In this document: piece after piece, positions 1-5,673 of the stretch
Position numbering within the stretch: the first letter of the stretch is position 1
Layout of the letters: the number at the start of each line of letters is the position of its first letter
Source of the DNA: an uncultured bacterium
GTDB lineage: Bacteria > Patescibacteriota > Minisyncoccia > Phycocordibacterales > PALSA-1337
Assembly (NCBI GenBank): GCA_903868845.1
Contig: CAIPWS010000135.1
Location: 1 to 7,226, forward strand
Length of the DNA: 7,226 nucleotides
Reading direction: 5' to 3'
Position numbers and translations under genes: made by a program
Notes under the pieces: generated by a model
The model's database searches: none
Seen by the model: the letters and a program-made list of their open reading frames with translations, nothing else
What the model was told of the DNA's origin: nothing

Positions 1-476
1 ATATGAAGTTAGTGCGCGTATTGGCCTCACAAGGTTTGGAGGCTCGCATGTCATCCAGGATAAATGTTCGCCAGCCACTTCAGACTTTGAGAGTCAAAGC
101 GGCCCAAGAAAATCTAGATGAAGCACTCGTCGCAATCATTGCCGACGAGGTCAATGTCAAAGAAGTTAAATTTGGATCATCTACAGAAGCATCTGTTGAA
201 CTTGATTTGAATATAACTCCACAGCTCAAAGAAGAGGGAATGGTTCGTGAGCTTATGCGCTCTATTCAGGACTTACGCAAAGAAAAAGGATTGACGGTCA
301 GTGATAAGGCGACTCTGATCATTGAAACTGACGAAGCTGGTCGTAAATTTATAGAAAAAAATATGGAGACAATTTCACACACAACATCACTCAATGGTGT
401 TGAATGGGGAAGCGTTGGAGGGGAAGTTCAATCTATCAAAATTGGTGAGTTTGTTGTGAAGGTTGGACTGAAATAG
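1..476 (+). CDS. ileS: Isoleucyl-tRNA synthetase, C-terminal part (5' truncated by window edge)
   Basis: This is the last ~157 residues of cytoplasmic isoleucyl-tRNA synthetase, which charges tRNA-Ile with isoleucine. The frame is open to the window edge, so the ATG at position 3 is an internal methionine; a full protein would have roughly 950-1050 residues. Seen: a segment with the RINVRQPL motif, then ELDLNITPQLKEEG leading into RELMRSIQDLRKEKGL and VSD. These are hallmarks of the C-terminal tRNA-binding domain of the long, eukaryote-like (type 2) IleRS clade. The fragment has no cysteine, so the C-terminal zinc knuckle of E. coli-type IleRS is absent, which fits the type 2 assignment. The catalytic domain lies outside the window, so activity cannot be judged. 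It ends with TAG, 10 nt before recO. A T-box or other leader control would be upstream and cannot be seen. Confidence 0.93.
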   Translation, partial: MKLVRVLASQGLEARMSSRINVRQPLQTLRVKAAQENLDEALVAIIADEVNVKEVKFGSSTEASVELDLNITPQLKEEGMVRELMRSIQDLRKEKGLTVSDKATLIIETDEAGRKFIEKNMETISHTTSLNGVEWGSVGGEVQSIKIGEFVVKVGLK

Positions 477-486
477 TTTTATCTCA

Positions 487-1065
487 ATGCATGCTATCCA
501 CACAACTCCAGGATTTATTGTTGGGTCCGGCTCTTACGGCGAGGCGGGCAAGCTTATCAGTATTTTCACTCAAGATCTTGGTTTGGTCAGGGCTGTCGCC
601 CAAGGTATTCGCTTTGAGAAATCGAAGTTGAGATATCATACAAGTGATTACTCGTTCGGAATATTTTCTTTGGTGCGTGGAAAAGAGGTTTGGAGATTGA
701 CCAGTGCTCAACCACTTGATGGTGGAAAAGAAACAATTTTCTGGGCTCGTATCGCTTTACTCCTACGCCGCCTTCTTCAAGGTGAAGAGGCGAATGTGCA
801 ATTATTTGAGGCTATATATGCTTGTCACATTTTTTTGAGCACCAGTCAAGCGGCGACCAATTCAGAATCGTCAAACCTCGAAACCGTTGAATCCTTACTG
901 GTAATCCGTATTATGCATGCACTTGGATATATTGGAGATGATAAGGAGATGCATAGCTTTATCTATTCAAATGACTACACGCCAAGCCTGCTCGAACTGA
1001 CAAAGAGTAAAAAGACCATGATAAATCAACATATTAACAAAGCATTGAAAGAATCTCATTTGTGA
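487..1065 (+). CDS. recO: DNA repair protein RecO (short form)
   Basis: RecO is a cytoplasmic recombination mediator. With RecR it helps load RecA on SSB-coated single-stranded DNA and anneals complementary strands (RecFOR pathway). The 192-residue product has the family N-terminal OB fold at about residues 1-78: TTPGFIVGSGSYGEAGKLISI, then IFTQDLGLVRAVAQGIR and a basic KSKLRYH patch at 45-51 typical of the DNA-binding face. Residues ~80-192 are helical, matching the RecO C-terminal domain. It is clearly shorter than the ~240 residues of E. coli RecO. It has a single cysteine (C113), so the four-cysteine zinc finger of many RecO proteins is missing. The start chosen is the first ATG, 10 nt after ileS, and it places the OB fold at the normal position; no Shine-Dalgarno is visible. 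The stop is a tandem TGA-TAG. The gene may be co-transcribed with ileS. Confidence 0.85.
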   Translation: MHAIHTTPGFIVGSGSYGEAGKLISIFTQDLGLVRAVAQGIRFEKSKLRYHTSDYSFGIFSLVRGKEVWRLTSAQPLDGGKETIFWARIALLLRRLLQGEEANVQLFEAIYACHIFLSTSQAATNSESSNLETVESLLVIRIMHALGYIGDDKEMHSFIYSNDYTPSLLELTKSKKTMINQHINKALKESHL

Positions 1066-1071
1066 TAGAAT
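1045..1071 (+). promoter_or_regulatory. Predicted extended -10 promoter for the surface-protein gene
   Basis: TTGAAA (1045-1050) and TAGAAT (1066-1071) are separated by a short 15-nt spacer. TG at 1063-1064, one base before the hexamer, makes an extended -10 that may compensate for the spacer. That TG is part of the recO stop codon, and the hexamer starts at the next base. Transcription would begin near 1078-1081, at or just before the ATG at 1081. No Shine-Dalgarno precedes this ATG, so a leaderless mRNA is predicted by inference. Confidence 0.5.
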
Positions 1072-1080
1072 AATAGGCAA

Positions 1081-3015
1081 ATGCCCCCAGAAGAAAAAAG
1101 CAAAATAGAGGATTTGAAGAAGTCACTTTATTCACGTGAAGCTCCAGATGTAAGAACGCGTAGAAAATTGCGATATCACGACGATACATCGACAGTTCAG
1201 AAGTCGTGGTCAGATGAGAAGGTCATAGATGAGCCCATTGACCTCAATGAAAAGTACGAAGATAATTCAATGTCATTTTTTACAAAATTACTTATAGCCT
1301 CAATAGTCTTCTGTGTCATAGCAGTAAGTATTGGTGGATACTTGTTTTTCAATGGAAAGAATCTTATTTCGGCAAACAATATAGATGTGACTATAACTGG
1401 ACCTATATCTATTCCAGGTGGAGAACCGGCTTCATTTGATGTGGCGGTTACAAATAACAATAGCGTTAACCTTCAGTTAGTCGATATGTCTGTAGCTTTT
1501 CCAGCAGGAACAACAGATCCCAACAATCCAACTCAAGAGTTAACGAAGTATGTGAAGATGATAGGAGATCTCAATTCAGGAATCTCTACACATGAAACAG
1601 TCAGAGCTATTATGTTCGGAGAAGAAAATGTTCAGAAGCAAGTCGTGGTCTCATTGACCTACGGAATAAAGGGATCAACAGCTGTCTTTACCAAAAGTAA
1701 GTCATATCAAGTCCTTATAAATTCGTCACCAATCATAGTTGATGTCTCGTCATTTAAGGAGATTACATCTGGCCAAGAATTTGATCTTAAGGTCAATGTG
1801 AAATCCAACTCAAGTCAAACCCTTAGAAATATTTTGTTGGATGCAAATTATCCTTTTGGATTTATCTTCATGTCTTCGAATTTGAGACCAGTTGCAACAG
1901 ACAATTCTATTTGGAGAATAGGGGACATACCACCAGGAGGTCAAAGTAGCGTGACTGTTCACGGAAAACTACAAGGTGAAAATAGCGATACCAGATCATT
2001 CAGATTTGTGGTTGGTGCTCAGAGTTCGTCAAATGCAAATCAGATCGGTACACAGTATATGAGTGTTCAACAGGATATAGCTATTCAGAAACCATTTTTG
2101 TCTGTTGGTTTGGCTATTAACAACGACAAAGCAACCAACGATTTCGTCGGTGATTTCAATTCTGCGCACCAGATCTCTGTCTCCTGGTTCAACAATCTGA
2201 CTGTACCAGTTACTAACGCTATTATCACCGTGCATTTGTCTGGAAATGCTTATGACAAAAATTCAATTTCTCCAAACGATGGCTATTTCCGTTCAACGAC
2301 AAATGACATCATATGGAATCAACAGACAACACCTGCTCTTGCCTCTATCGGTGCTGGAGAATCCGGAAGCGCACTATTCTCAATCATTCCTAGAAATCTT
2401 GCAAATGGTTCAAACGTGGTAGTAAATCCAACTGTCACCATGACTGCCAATGTCTCTGGAGATAGAAGTCAGGAGTCACAAGTATCTAGCAACCTCACTG
2501 CTGCTGCTTCAAGAAATATTATAATTCCATCACAAGTTTCATTGTCTGGTCGCGTGGTCAGGTCATTTGGTCCATTTATAAACACTGGACCTATTCCACC
2601 AAAGGCAGATCAAGAAACATCGTATACAGTCGCGTGGACTGTCGACAACACTTCGAACTCTGTGAACAACGCCAAAGTTACTGCAAATCTTCCAGCCAAT
2701 GTTAAGTGGTTAGGAAATGTCAGCCCAAGCAGCGAGTCTGTAACGTTTGATGTAAATACAGGAATCGTCACTTGGAACATAGGAAATATGAGCTATGCAG
2801 ACAATGCCTCACGAAGAAGAGAGGCTGACTTCCAAATATCTCTATTACCAGGAGTTGATCTTGTTGGATCTTCACCTGTGCTTGTTGGTCGTTCGGTATT
2901 TACAGCTTTGGATAGCTTCACAAATACACAACTTCAGAGCGCTCAGGACCAGATGTTGACCAGTTTTAGCACAGATCCAGCCTTCAAGTCAGCTGACGGT
3001 ATAGTCGTGAAATAG
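1081..3015 (+). CDS. Single-pass membrane protein with large extracytoplasmic Ig-like/DUF11-type repeat region
   Basis: I do not recognise a named gene. The 644-residue protein has three parts. Residues 1-67 are a highly charged cytoplasmic tail with a basic LYSREAPDVRTRRKLRYH stretch at 16-33. Residues ~68-90 form one hydrophobic membrane helix. Residues ~91-644 are rich in Asn, Ser, Thr and Val, with alternating beta-strand patterns and no cysteine; the only cysteine, C78, lies in the membrane helix. The outside part looks like four beta-sandwich modules of 100-150 residues. Three show a similar Trp signature at W278 (IWRIGDIPPGG), W412 (IIWNQQ, then IGAGESG) and W565 (VTWNIGNMS), as in DUF11/CARDB-like adhesion folds. 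Positive charges before the helix favour an N-in, C-out topology. There is no signal-peptidase site or sortase motif, so it is probably a membrane-anchored cell-surface or S-layer-associated protein. The role is unknown; adhesion or envelope structure is inference. ATG 1081 was chosen because it keeps the cytoplasmic tail and follows the predicted promoter. Confidence 0.8.
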   Translation: MPPEEKSKIEDLKKSLYSREAPDVRTRRKLRYHDDTSTVQKSWSDEKVIDEPIDLNEKYEDNSMSFFTKLLIASIVFCVIAVSIGGYLFFNGKNLISANNIDVTITGPISIPGGEPASFDVAVTNNNSVNLQLVDMSVAFPAGTTDPNNPTQELTKYVKMIGDLNSGISTHETVRAIMFGEENVQKQVVVSLTYGIKGSTAVFTKSKSYQVLINSSPIIVDVSSFKEITSGQEFDLKVNVKSNSSQTLRNILLDANYPFGFIFMSSNLRPVATDNSIWRIGDIPPGGQSSVTVHGKLQGENSDTRSFRFVVGAQSSSNANQIGTQYMSVQQDIAIQKPFLSVGLAINNDKATNDFVGDFNSAHQISVSWFNNLTVPVTNAIITVHLSGNAYDKNSISPNDGYFRSTTNDIIWNQQTTPALASIGAGESGSALFSIIPRNLANGSNVVVNPTVTMTANVSGDRSQESQVSSNLTAAASRNIIIPSQVSLSGRVVRSFGPFINTGPIPPKADQETSYTVAWTVDNTSNSVNNAKVTANLPANVKWLGNVSPSSESVTFDVNTGIVTWNIGNMSYADNASRRREADFQISLLPGVDLVGSSPVLVGRSVFTALDSFTNTQLQSAQDQMLTSFSTDPAFKSADGIVVK

Positions 3016-3053
3016 GGCAGCCTGCGAATCTCAAGAAATTTTGCGGCGTTATT

Positions 3054-3070
3054 TGTGTGTATGTGTGTGT
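3054..3070 (+). repeat. 17-nt TG-rich alternating pyrimidine-purine tract
   Basis: Seventeen consecutive bases alternate pyrimidine and purine, all TG steps except one TA at 3060-3061. It lies in the 99-nt gap between the surface-protein gene and glyS, about 10 nt before the predicted -35. Such tracts are prone to slippage and can adopt left-handed DNA under supercoiling. Whether this one matters for glyS expression is unknown. A GTG inside it creates a spurious in-frame upstream start for glyS. Confidence 0.7.
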
Positions 3071-3079
3071 TATCTGTGG

Positions 3080-3108
3080 TTGTGCGCAAACTTCCTTTGA
3101 TATACAAT
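3080..3108 (+). promoter_or_regulatory. Predicted sigma70-like promoter for glyS
   Basis: TTGTGC (3080-3085) and TACAAT (3103-3108) have a 17-nt spacer. The -10 matches the TATAAT consensus at five of six positions; the -35 is weak, with only its TTG matching. The hexamer ends 6 nt before the ATG at 3115, so the predicted start of transcription coincides with the start codon, and no Shine-Dalgarno is seen. It probably drives glyS and the downstream patatin gene. Confidence 0.55.
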
Positions 3109-3114
3109 TCTCAC

Positions 3115-4506
3115 ATGTCAAAAGATCAAAAAGGCAAAGTAGAAAATGAGGTCATGGACTCTATAGTCTCATTGTGCAAAAGGAGAGGTTTTATATTTCA
3201 GGGCTCTGAGATATATGGTGGTTTGGCTGGTACTTGGGATTATGGACCACTTGGAGTTGCACTGAAAAATAATATTAAGAAAATATGGTGGAAACGCTTT
3301 GTAGATGATCGTGAAGATATGTATGGAGTGGATGCAGCTATTCTCATGAATCAAAGAACCTGGGAAGCTAGCGGTCACGTCGGTGGTTTTGCTGATCCTT
3401 TGGTTGAATGTAAGAAGTGTCAGCATCGTTTTCGCGCAGATCAGTTGGAGGCGGATGCAAGTGGTAATCCAACAAAGAAGTGTCCTGATTGTAGTGGTGC
3501 ACTCGGAGAAGTTCGTCAGTTCAATATGATGTTCAAGACTCATGTTGGTGCAGCTGAAGATGCTACTGCGGTCTCATACCTTCGACCAGAAACAGCTCAA
3601 GGTATGTTTGTGAATTTCAAAAATGTTTTGGATACATTCCACCCATCTTTACCTTTCGGTTTGGCACAGATAGGTAAGGCTTTTAGAAATGAGATCGCTC
3701 CAAGAGATTTCATATTTCGTTCACGCGAGTTCGAGCAGATGGAGATAGAATATTTCGTCAAACCAGCAGAATGGTCAAAGGCCTTCAGTCATTTCCAAGA
3801 GCAAGTTCATGGTTTTATTTCTGATATCGGTCTCAATGCATCGAAGGTTCACGAGCTTGAGGTTCCAGACGGCGAGCGTGCCCATTATTCAAAGAGAACT
3901 ATAGACTTTGAATTTGATTTTCCATTTGGAAAAAAAGAGCTTTATGGTTTGGCATATCGTACAGATTTCGACTTGAAGCAGCATGCCGAGTATAGCAAGG
4001 TTGATCTTTCGTATTTTGATGAAGAAAATAAGGAGCGCTTCGTACCGCATTGTATCGAGCCTTCGTTTGGTCTAGACAGAACAGTTTTGGCAGTTCTTAC
4101 AGATGCATATACTGAGGACAGTATGGGAAGTGAAGTGGGTGATGAAAATGAGAAAGAAAAACGCGTCTTTTTGAAATTGTCTCCTGCAGTCGCACCTTTC
4201 AAGGTTGCGGTTTTTCCACTACTCAAAAATAAGCCAGCACTTGTGACCAAAGCTCGTGAAGTTTTTGGAACTCTCAAGACAGAATTTGCTAAGGCTGGAT
4301 TGCAAGGTGTCACATTTGATGACAACGGAAATATCGGCAAGCGCTATCGCAGACAAGATGAAATTGGTACACCATTTTGTGTAACTGTTGATTTCGACAC
4401 TATAGAAAAGGGAACTGGTGTCACGGTTCGTGATCGTGACTATGGTAAGCAGGAGCGTATCGCGGAGGCGGATCTTGTGAAGTGGTTGGTGGAAAAGGTG
4501 AAGTAA
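3115..4506 (+). CDS. glyS: Glycyl-tRNA synthetase, alpha2 (dimeric) type
   Basis: This cytoplasmic class II enzyme charges tRNA-Gly with glycine using ATP. Seen in the 463 residues: an N-terminal segment with RRGFIFQGSEIYGGLAGTWDYGPLG (about 23-47, catalytic-domain entry); an insertion with two CxxC pairs (C99/C102 and C123/C126), a likely zinc site; YLRPETAQGMF (155-165); motif 2 around FRNEIAPRDFIFRSREFEQME (190-210); RTDFDLKQH (282-290); and motif 3 EPSFGLDR (315-322). From ~residue 366 it has the C-terminal anticodon-binding domain shared by Gly/His/Pro/Thr synthetases. All expected catalytic motifs are present and the length is normal for the single-chain dimeric form, unlike the two-gene glyQ/glyS form. 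The frame is open back to a GTG at 3055, but the added 20 residues are encoded by the TG tract and the predicted promoter, so ATG 3115 is preferred. The patatin gene follows after 4 nt. Confidence 0.96.
   Translation: MSKDQKGKVENEVMDSIVSLCKRRGFIFQGSEIYGGLAGTWDYGPLGVALKNNIKKIWWKRFVDDREDMYGVDAAILMNQRTWEASGHVGGFADPLVECKKCQHRFRADQLEADASGNPTKKCPDCSGALGEVRQFNMMFKTHVGAAEDATAVSYLRPETAQGMFVNFKNVLDTFHPSLPFGLAQIGKAFRNEIAPRDFIFRSREFEQMEIEYFVKPAEWSKAFSHFQEQVHGFISDIGLNASKVHELEVPDGERAHYSKRTIDFEFDFPFGKKELYGLAYRTDFDLKQHAEYSKVDLSYFDEENKERFVPHCIEPSFGLDRTVLAVLTDAYTEDSMGSEVGDENEKEKRVFLKLSPAVAPFKVAVFPLLKNKPALVTKAREVFGTLKTEFAKAGLQGVTFDDNGNIGKRYRRQDEIGTPFCVTVDFDTIEKGTGVTVRDRDYGKQERIAEADLVKWLVEKVK
4496..4501 (+). promoter_or_regulatory. 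Shine-Dalgarno for the patatin-like gene
   Basis: AGGTGA lies 9 nt before the ATG at 4511, inside the last codons of glyS. It can pair with the CACCUCC part of the 16S rRNA 3' end. It supports the 4511 start and translation of this gene as the second cistron of a glyS transcript. It is the only clear Shine-Dalgarno among the six gene starts in the window. Confidence 0.6.
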
Positions 4507-4510
4507 TACT

Positions 4511-5356
4511 ATGCTGGCGCTCATCACTTCTGAAGGTGGCATGTCATGCGCGTATTCTGTCGGGACTATTCTCGGTCTTATAGAGCACTACAAACTTACA
4601 AATCCAGATATGGTCATAGGTAGTTCTGGTAGTACAGGGACGTTGGCGTATTATGTGTCAGGTCAGCATGACTCTATTCGAAATATTTGGTCTAACTTAT
4701 TATCTACAAAAGAGTTGGTGTCGTATAGAAGGTTGAATAGGGTTATCGATATAGACTATCTCATAGATGAAGTGTTCGGTAAGCAAGACAAGTTGGACGT
4801 GGACGCTATAAGCAAGTCGAAGATAGATCTGTATATCGGTGCGACAGATTTTGTTACTGGTGAGTCACATTATTTCTCAAATAGATCTGGTGACAATATT
4901 CTTGAGGCATTGCGTGCTTCAAGTGCGATGCCGATGGTCTATGGAAAAAAGATTACCGTAAATGGTAAAAGATATATAGACGGTGCTATTTCTGCGAATC
5001 TGGCTGATAATATCAAGAAAGCCAAGAGTCTTGGTGCTGACAAGATATTGGCTATAGATACTATAAATCACAATGCTAGTGCAAACTTTGTGCTGAAGTT
5101 TTATTCTTGGTTTTGCAATGACGCGCTCAAGAGGACGATAAATAAGTATTTTGAGACAAATCTTGTGAACCTTGTGAGTACGGACGAAAATATTTTGCTC
5201 ATAAAGCCGTCGCGACCACTCAAGACTTCATCACTGGATAATAGAAGGGAACACTTACTCGATGCGATAGAGCTTGGTTATAAGGATATTGTGGAAAATG
5301 AGAAGGTTGAGGGGTTTGTCATTAAGAATCGCTCTTCAGCCAGGCGTGCTCTTTGA
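4511..5356 (+). CDS. Patatin-like phospholipase family protein (YjjU-like)
   Basis: Patatin-fold proteins are acyl hydrolases with a Ser-Asp dyad that cleave phospholipids or other acyl esters. The 281-residue product shows the fold from its first strand: MLALITSEGG leads into M-S-C-A-Y-S-V-G (11-18), the place of the oxyanion-hole loop GGGxRG. DMVIGSSGSTG (33-43) is the nucleophile elbow, with S39 or S41 as the candidate serine. IGATDFVTGESHYFSN (109-124) and LRASSAMPMVYG (134-145) match the family core, and YIDGAIS (155-161) supplies the catalytic Asp, D157, in a DGA motif. No signal peptide or membrane helix is evident, so it is probably cytoplasmic or peripheral. The oxyanion loop deviates from consensus (E8, S12 and C13 at the first Gly, Arg and last Gly). 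Activity is therefore plausible but uncertain, and the substrate is unknown. It sits 4 nt after glyS, with its Shine-Dalgarno inside glyS, and is probably co-transcribed with it. Confidence 0.82.
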   Translation: MLALITSEGGMSCAYSVGTILGLIEHYKLTNPDMVIGSSGSTGTLAYYVSGQHDSIRNIWSNLLSTKELVSYRRLNRVIDIDYLIDEVFGKQDKLDVDAISKSKIDLYIGATDFVTGESHYFSNRSGDNILEALRASSAMPMVYGKKITVNGKRYIDGAISANLADNIKKAKSLGADKILAIDTINHNASANFVLKFYSWFCNDALKRTINKYFETNLVNLVSTDENILLIKPSRPLKTSSLDNRREHLLDAIELGYKDIVENEKVEGFVIKNRSSARRAL

Positions 5357-5364
5357 GTATATAT

Positions 5365-5395
5365 GGAAATTAGGCCATTTTAAGGCTCAATTTCC
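5365..5395 (+). terminator. Terminator-like hairpin after the patatin gene
   Basis: GGAAATTAGGCC (5365-5376) pairs with GGCTCAATTTCC (5384-5395) around a 7-nt loop. The 12-position stem has one A-C mismatch and one G-U pair. It begins 8 nt after the patatin stop codon. Only a short, interrupted T stretch follows (TTATG), so it may be a weak intrinsic terminator or a 3'-end-protecting stem that closes the glyS-patatin unit. Confidence 0.45.
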
Positions 5396-5499
5396 TTATG
5401 TGCTAAATAAGTATGTTTCAGTCTTTTGTTATGTTCTTAGCTTTCTAAAATAAACTTCTTTATCATAAAGTTTTGTCTCTTCAGATAACTCCCTTCTTT

Positions 5500-5529
5500 C
5501 CTCACAGCTTTTCTATCACTTTTGTGAGG
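5500..5529. other. Perfect 7-bp inverted repeat in the intergenic region
   Basis: CCTCACA (5500-5506) and TGTGAGG (5523-5529) are exact reverse complements around a 16-nt T-rich loop, and one further G-T pair can form inside. No T run follows on either strand, so it is not a standard terminator. It could be an operator-like inverted repeat or an RNA stem. Chance occurrence of a 7-bp arm in 317 nt is possible. Confidence 0.35.
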
Positions 5530-5621
5530 CCTTATAAACTGCCGGATTTTCCGTTAAAGTGCTCGAAGACATAAAAAATATGTGTACCCCCCAACACATA
5601 GTATCGCCTCACTTCAAAATC

Positions 5622-5630
5622 TGCTAAAGT
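5622..5630 (+). promoter_or_regulatory. Predicted extended -10 promoter for the M16 peptidase gene
   Basis: TGCTAAAGT fits an extended -10 (TG, one base, then TAAAGT, four of six matching TATAAT). No good -35 lies 16-18 nt upstream. Transcription would start near 5637, giving a ~36-nt leader made almost wholly of the heptamer repeat. A second TAAAGT at 5555-5560, without a TG, is a weaker alternative. Confidence 0.4.
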
Positions 5631-5640
5631 AACCTACACG

Positions 5641-5668
5641 ACATTCAACGTCCAGCATCCAACATTCA
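5641..5668 (+). repeat. Four-copy heptamer tandem repeat in the M16 leader
   Basis: Four successive 7-mers are ACATTCA (5641), ACGTCCA (5648), GCATCCA (5655) and ACATTCA (5662), consensus RCRTYCA; the outer copies are identical. The array ends 5 nt before the ATG. With only two G bases it should be unstructured in RNA, and it leaves no room for a Shine-Dalgarno. Confidence 0.75.
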
Positions 5669-5673
5669 ATCCC

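Larger units (their letters stand above)
5357..5673. other. Non-coding intergenic region between the patatin and M16 genes
   Basis: This AT-rich stretch holds no convincing gene. In order it contains: a terminator-like hairpin (5365-5395); a weak 6-bp AT-rich hairpin, AAACTT (5452-5457) with AAGTTT (5468-5473), followed by a T-rich run; a pyrimidine-rich block around 5471-5500; a perfect 7-bp hairpin (5500-5529); a small CGGA/TCCG hairpin (5543-5553); two TAAAGT boxes (5555-5560 and 5625-5630), the second with an extended -10 TG; and a heptamer repeat (5641-5668) running almost to the M16 ATG. It reads as a transcription-unit boundary plus the M16 promoter and leader. A small structured RNA cannot be excluded. 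Confidence 0.6.

Noticed and set aside
3..5. ATG at the window edge as the start of a separate 157-codon gene
   Set aside because: The sequence is the IleRS C-terminal domain and the frame stays open to the window edge, so this is an internal Met.
451..479. Promoter before recO (TTGTTG, 17 nt, TAGTTT)
   Set aside because: Both boxes match consensus at only about half of the positions, too weak to support a call.
1063..1068. UGA recoded as glycine, as in some CPR lineages
   Set aside because: UGA ends recO and the patatin gene at sensible family lengths, and no gene here needs an in-frame UGA as sense.
3055..3114. N-terminal extension of GlyRS from GTG 3055
   Set aside because: It is encoded by a TG repeat and the predicted promoter, has no GlyRS-like residues, and ATG 3115 gives a normal start.
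3016..3114. T-box or glycine riboswitch before glyS
   Set aside because: The gap is 99 nt with no T-box consensus or terminator/antiterminator pair, and the predicted transcription start is at the ATG.
5437..5553. Minus-strand open stretch of 38 codons rich in Arg and Lys, possibly a gene remnant
   Set aside because: The charge comes from the complement of a pyrimidine-rich block, there is no good start signal, and such a length is expected by chance.
5641..5668. CRISPR-like or mobile-element repeat
   Set aside because: The units are 7 nt, contiguous and without spacers, and there are no cas or transposase genes in the window.
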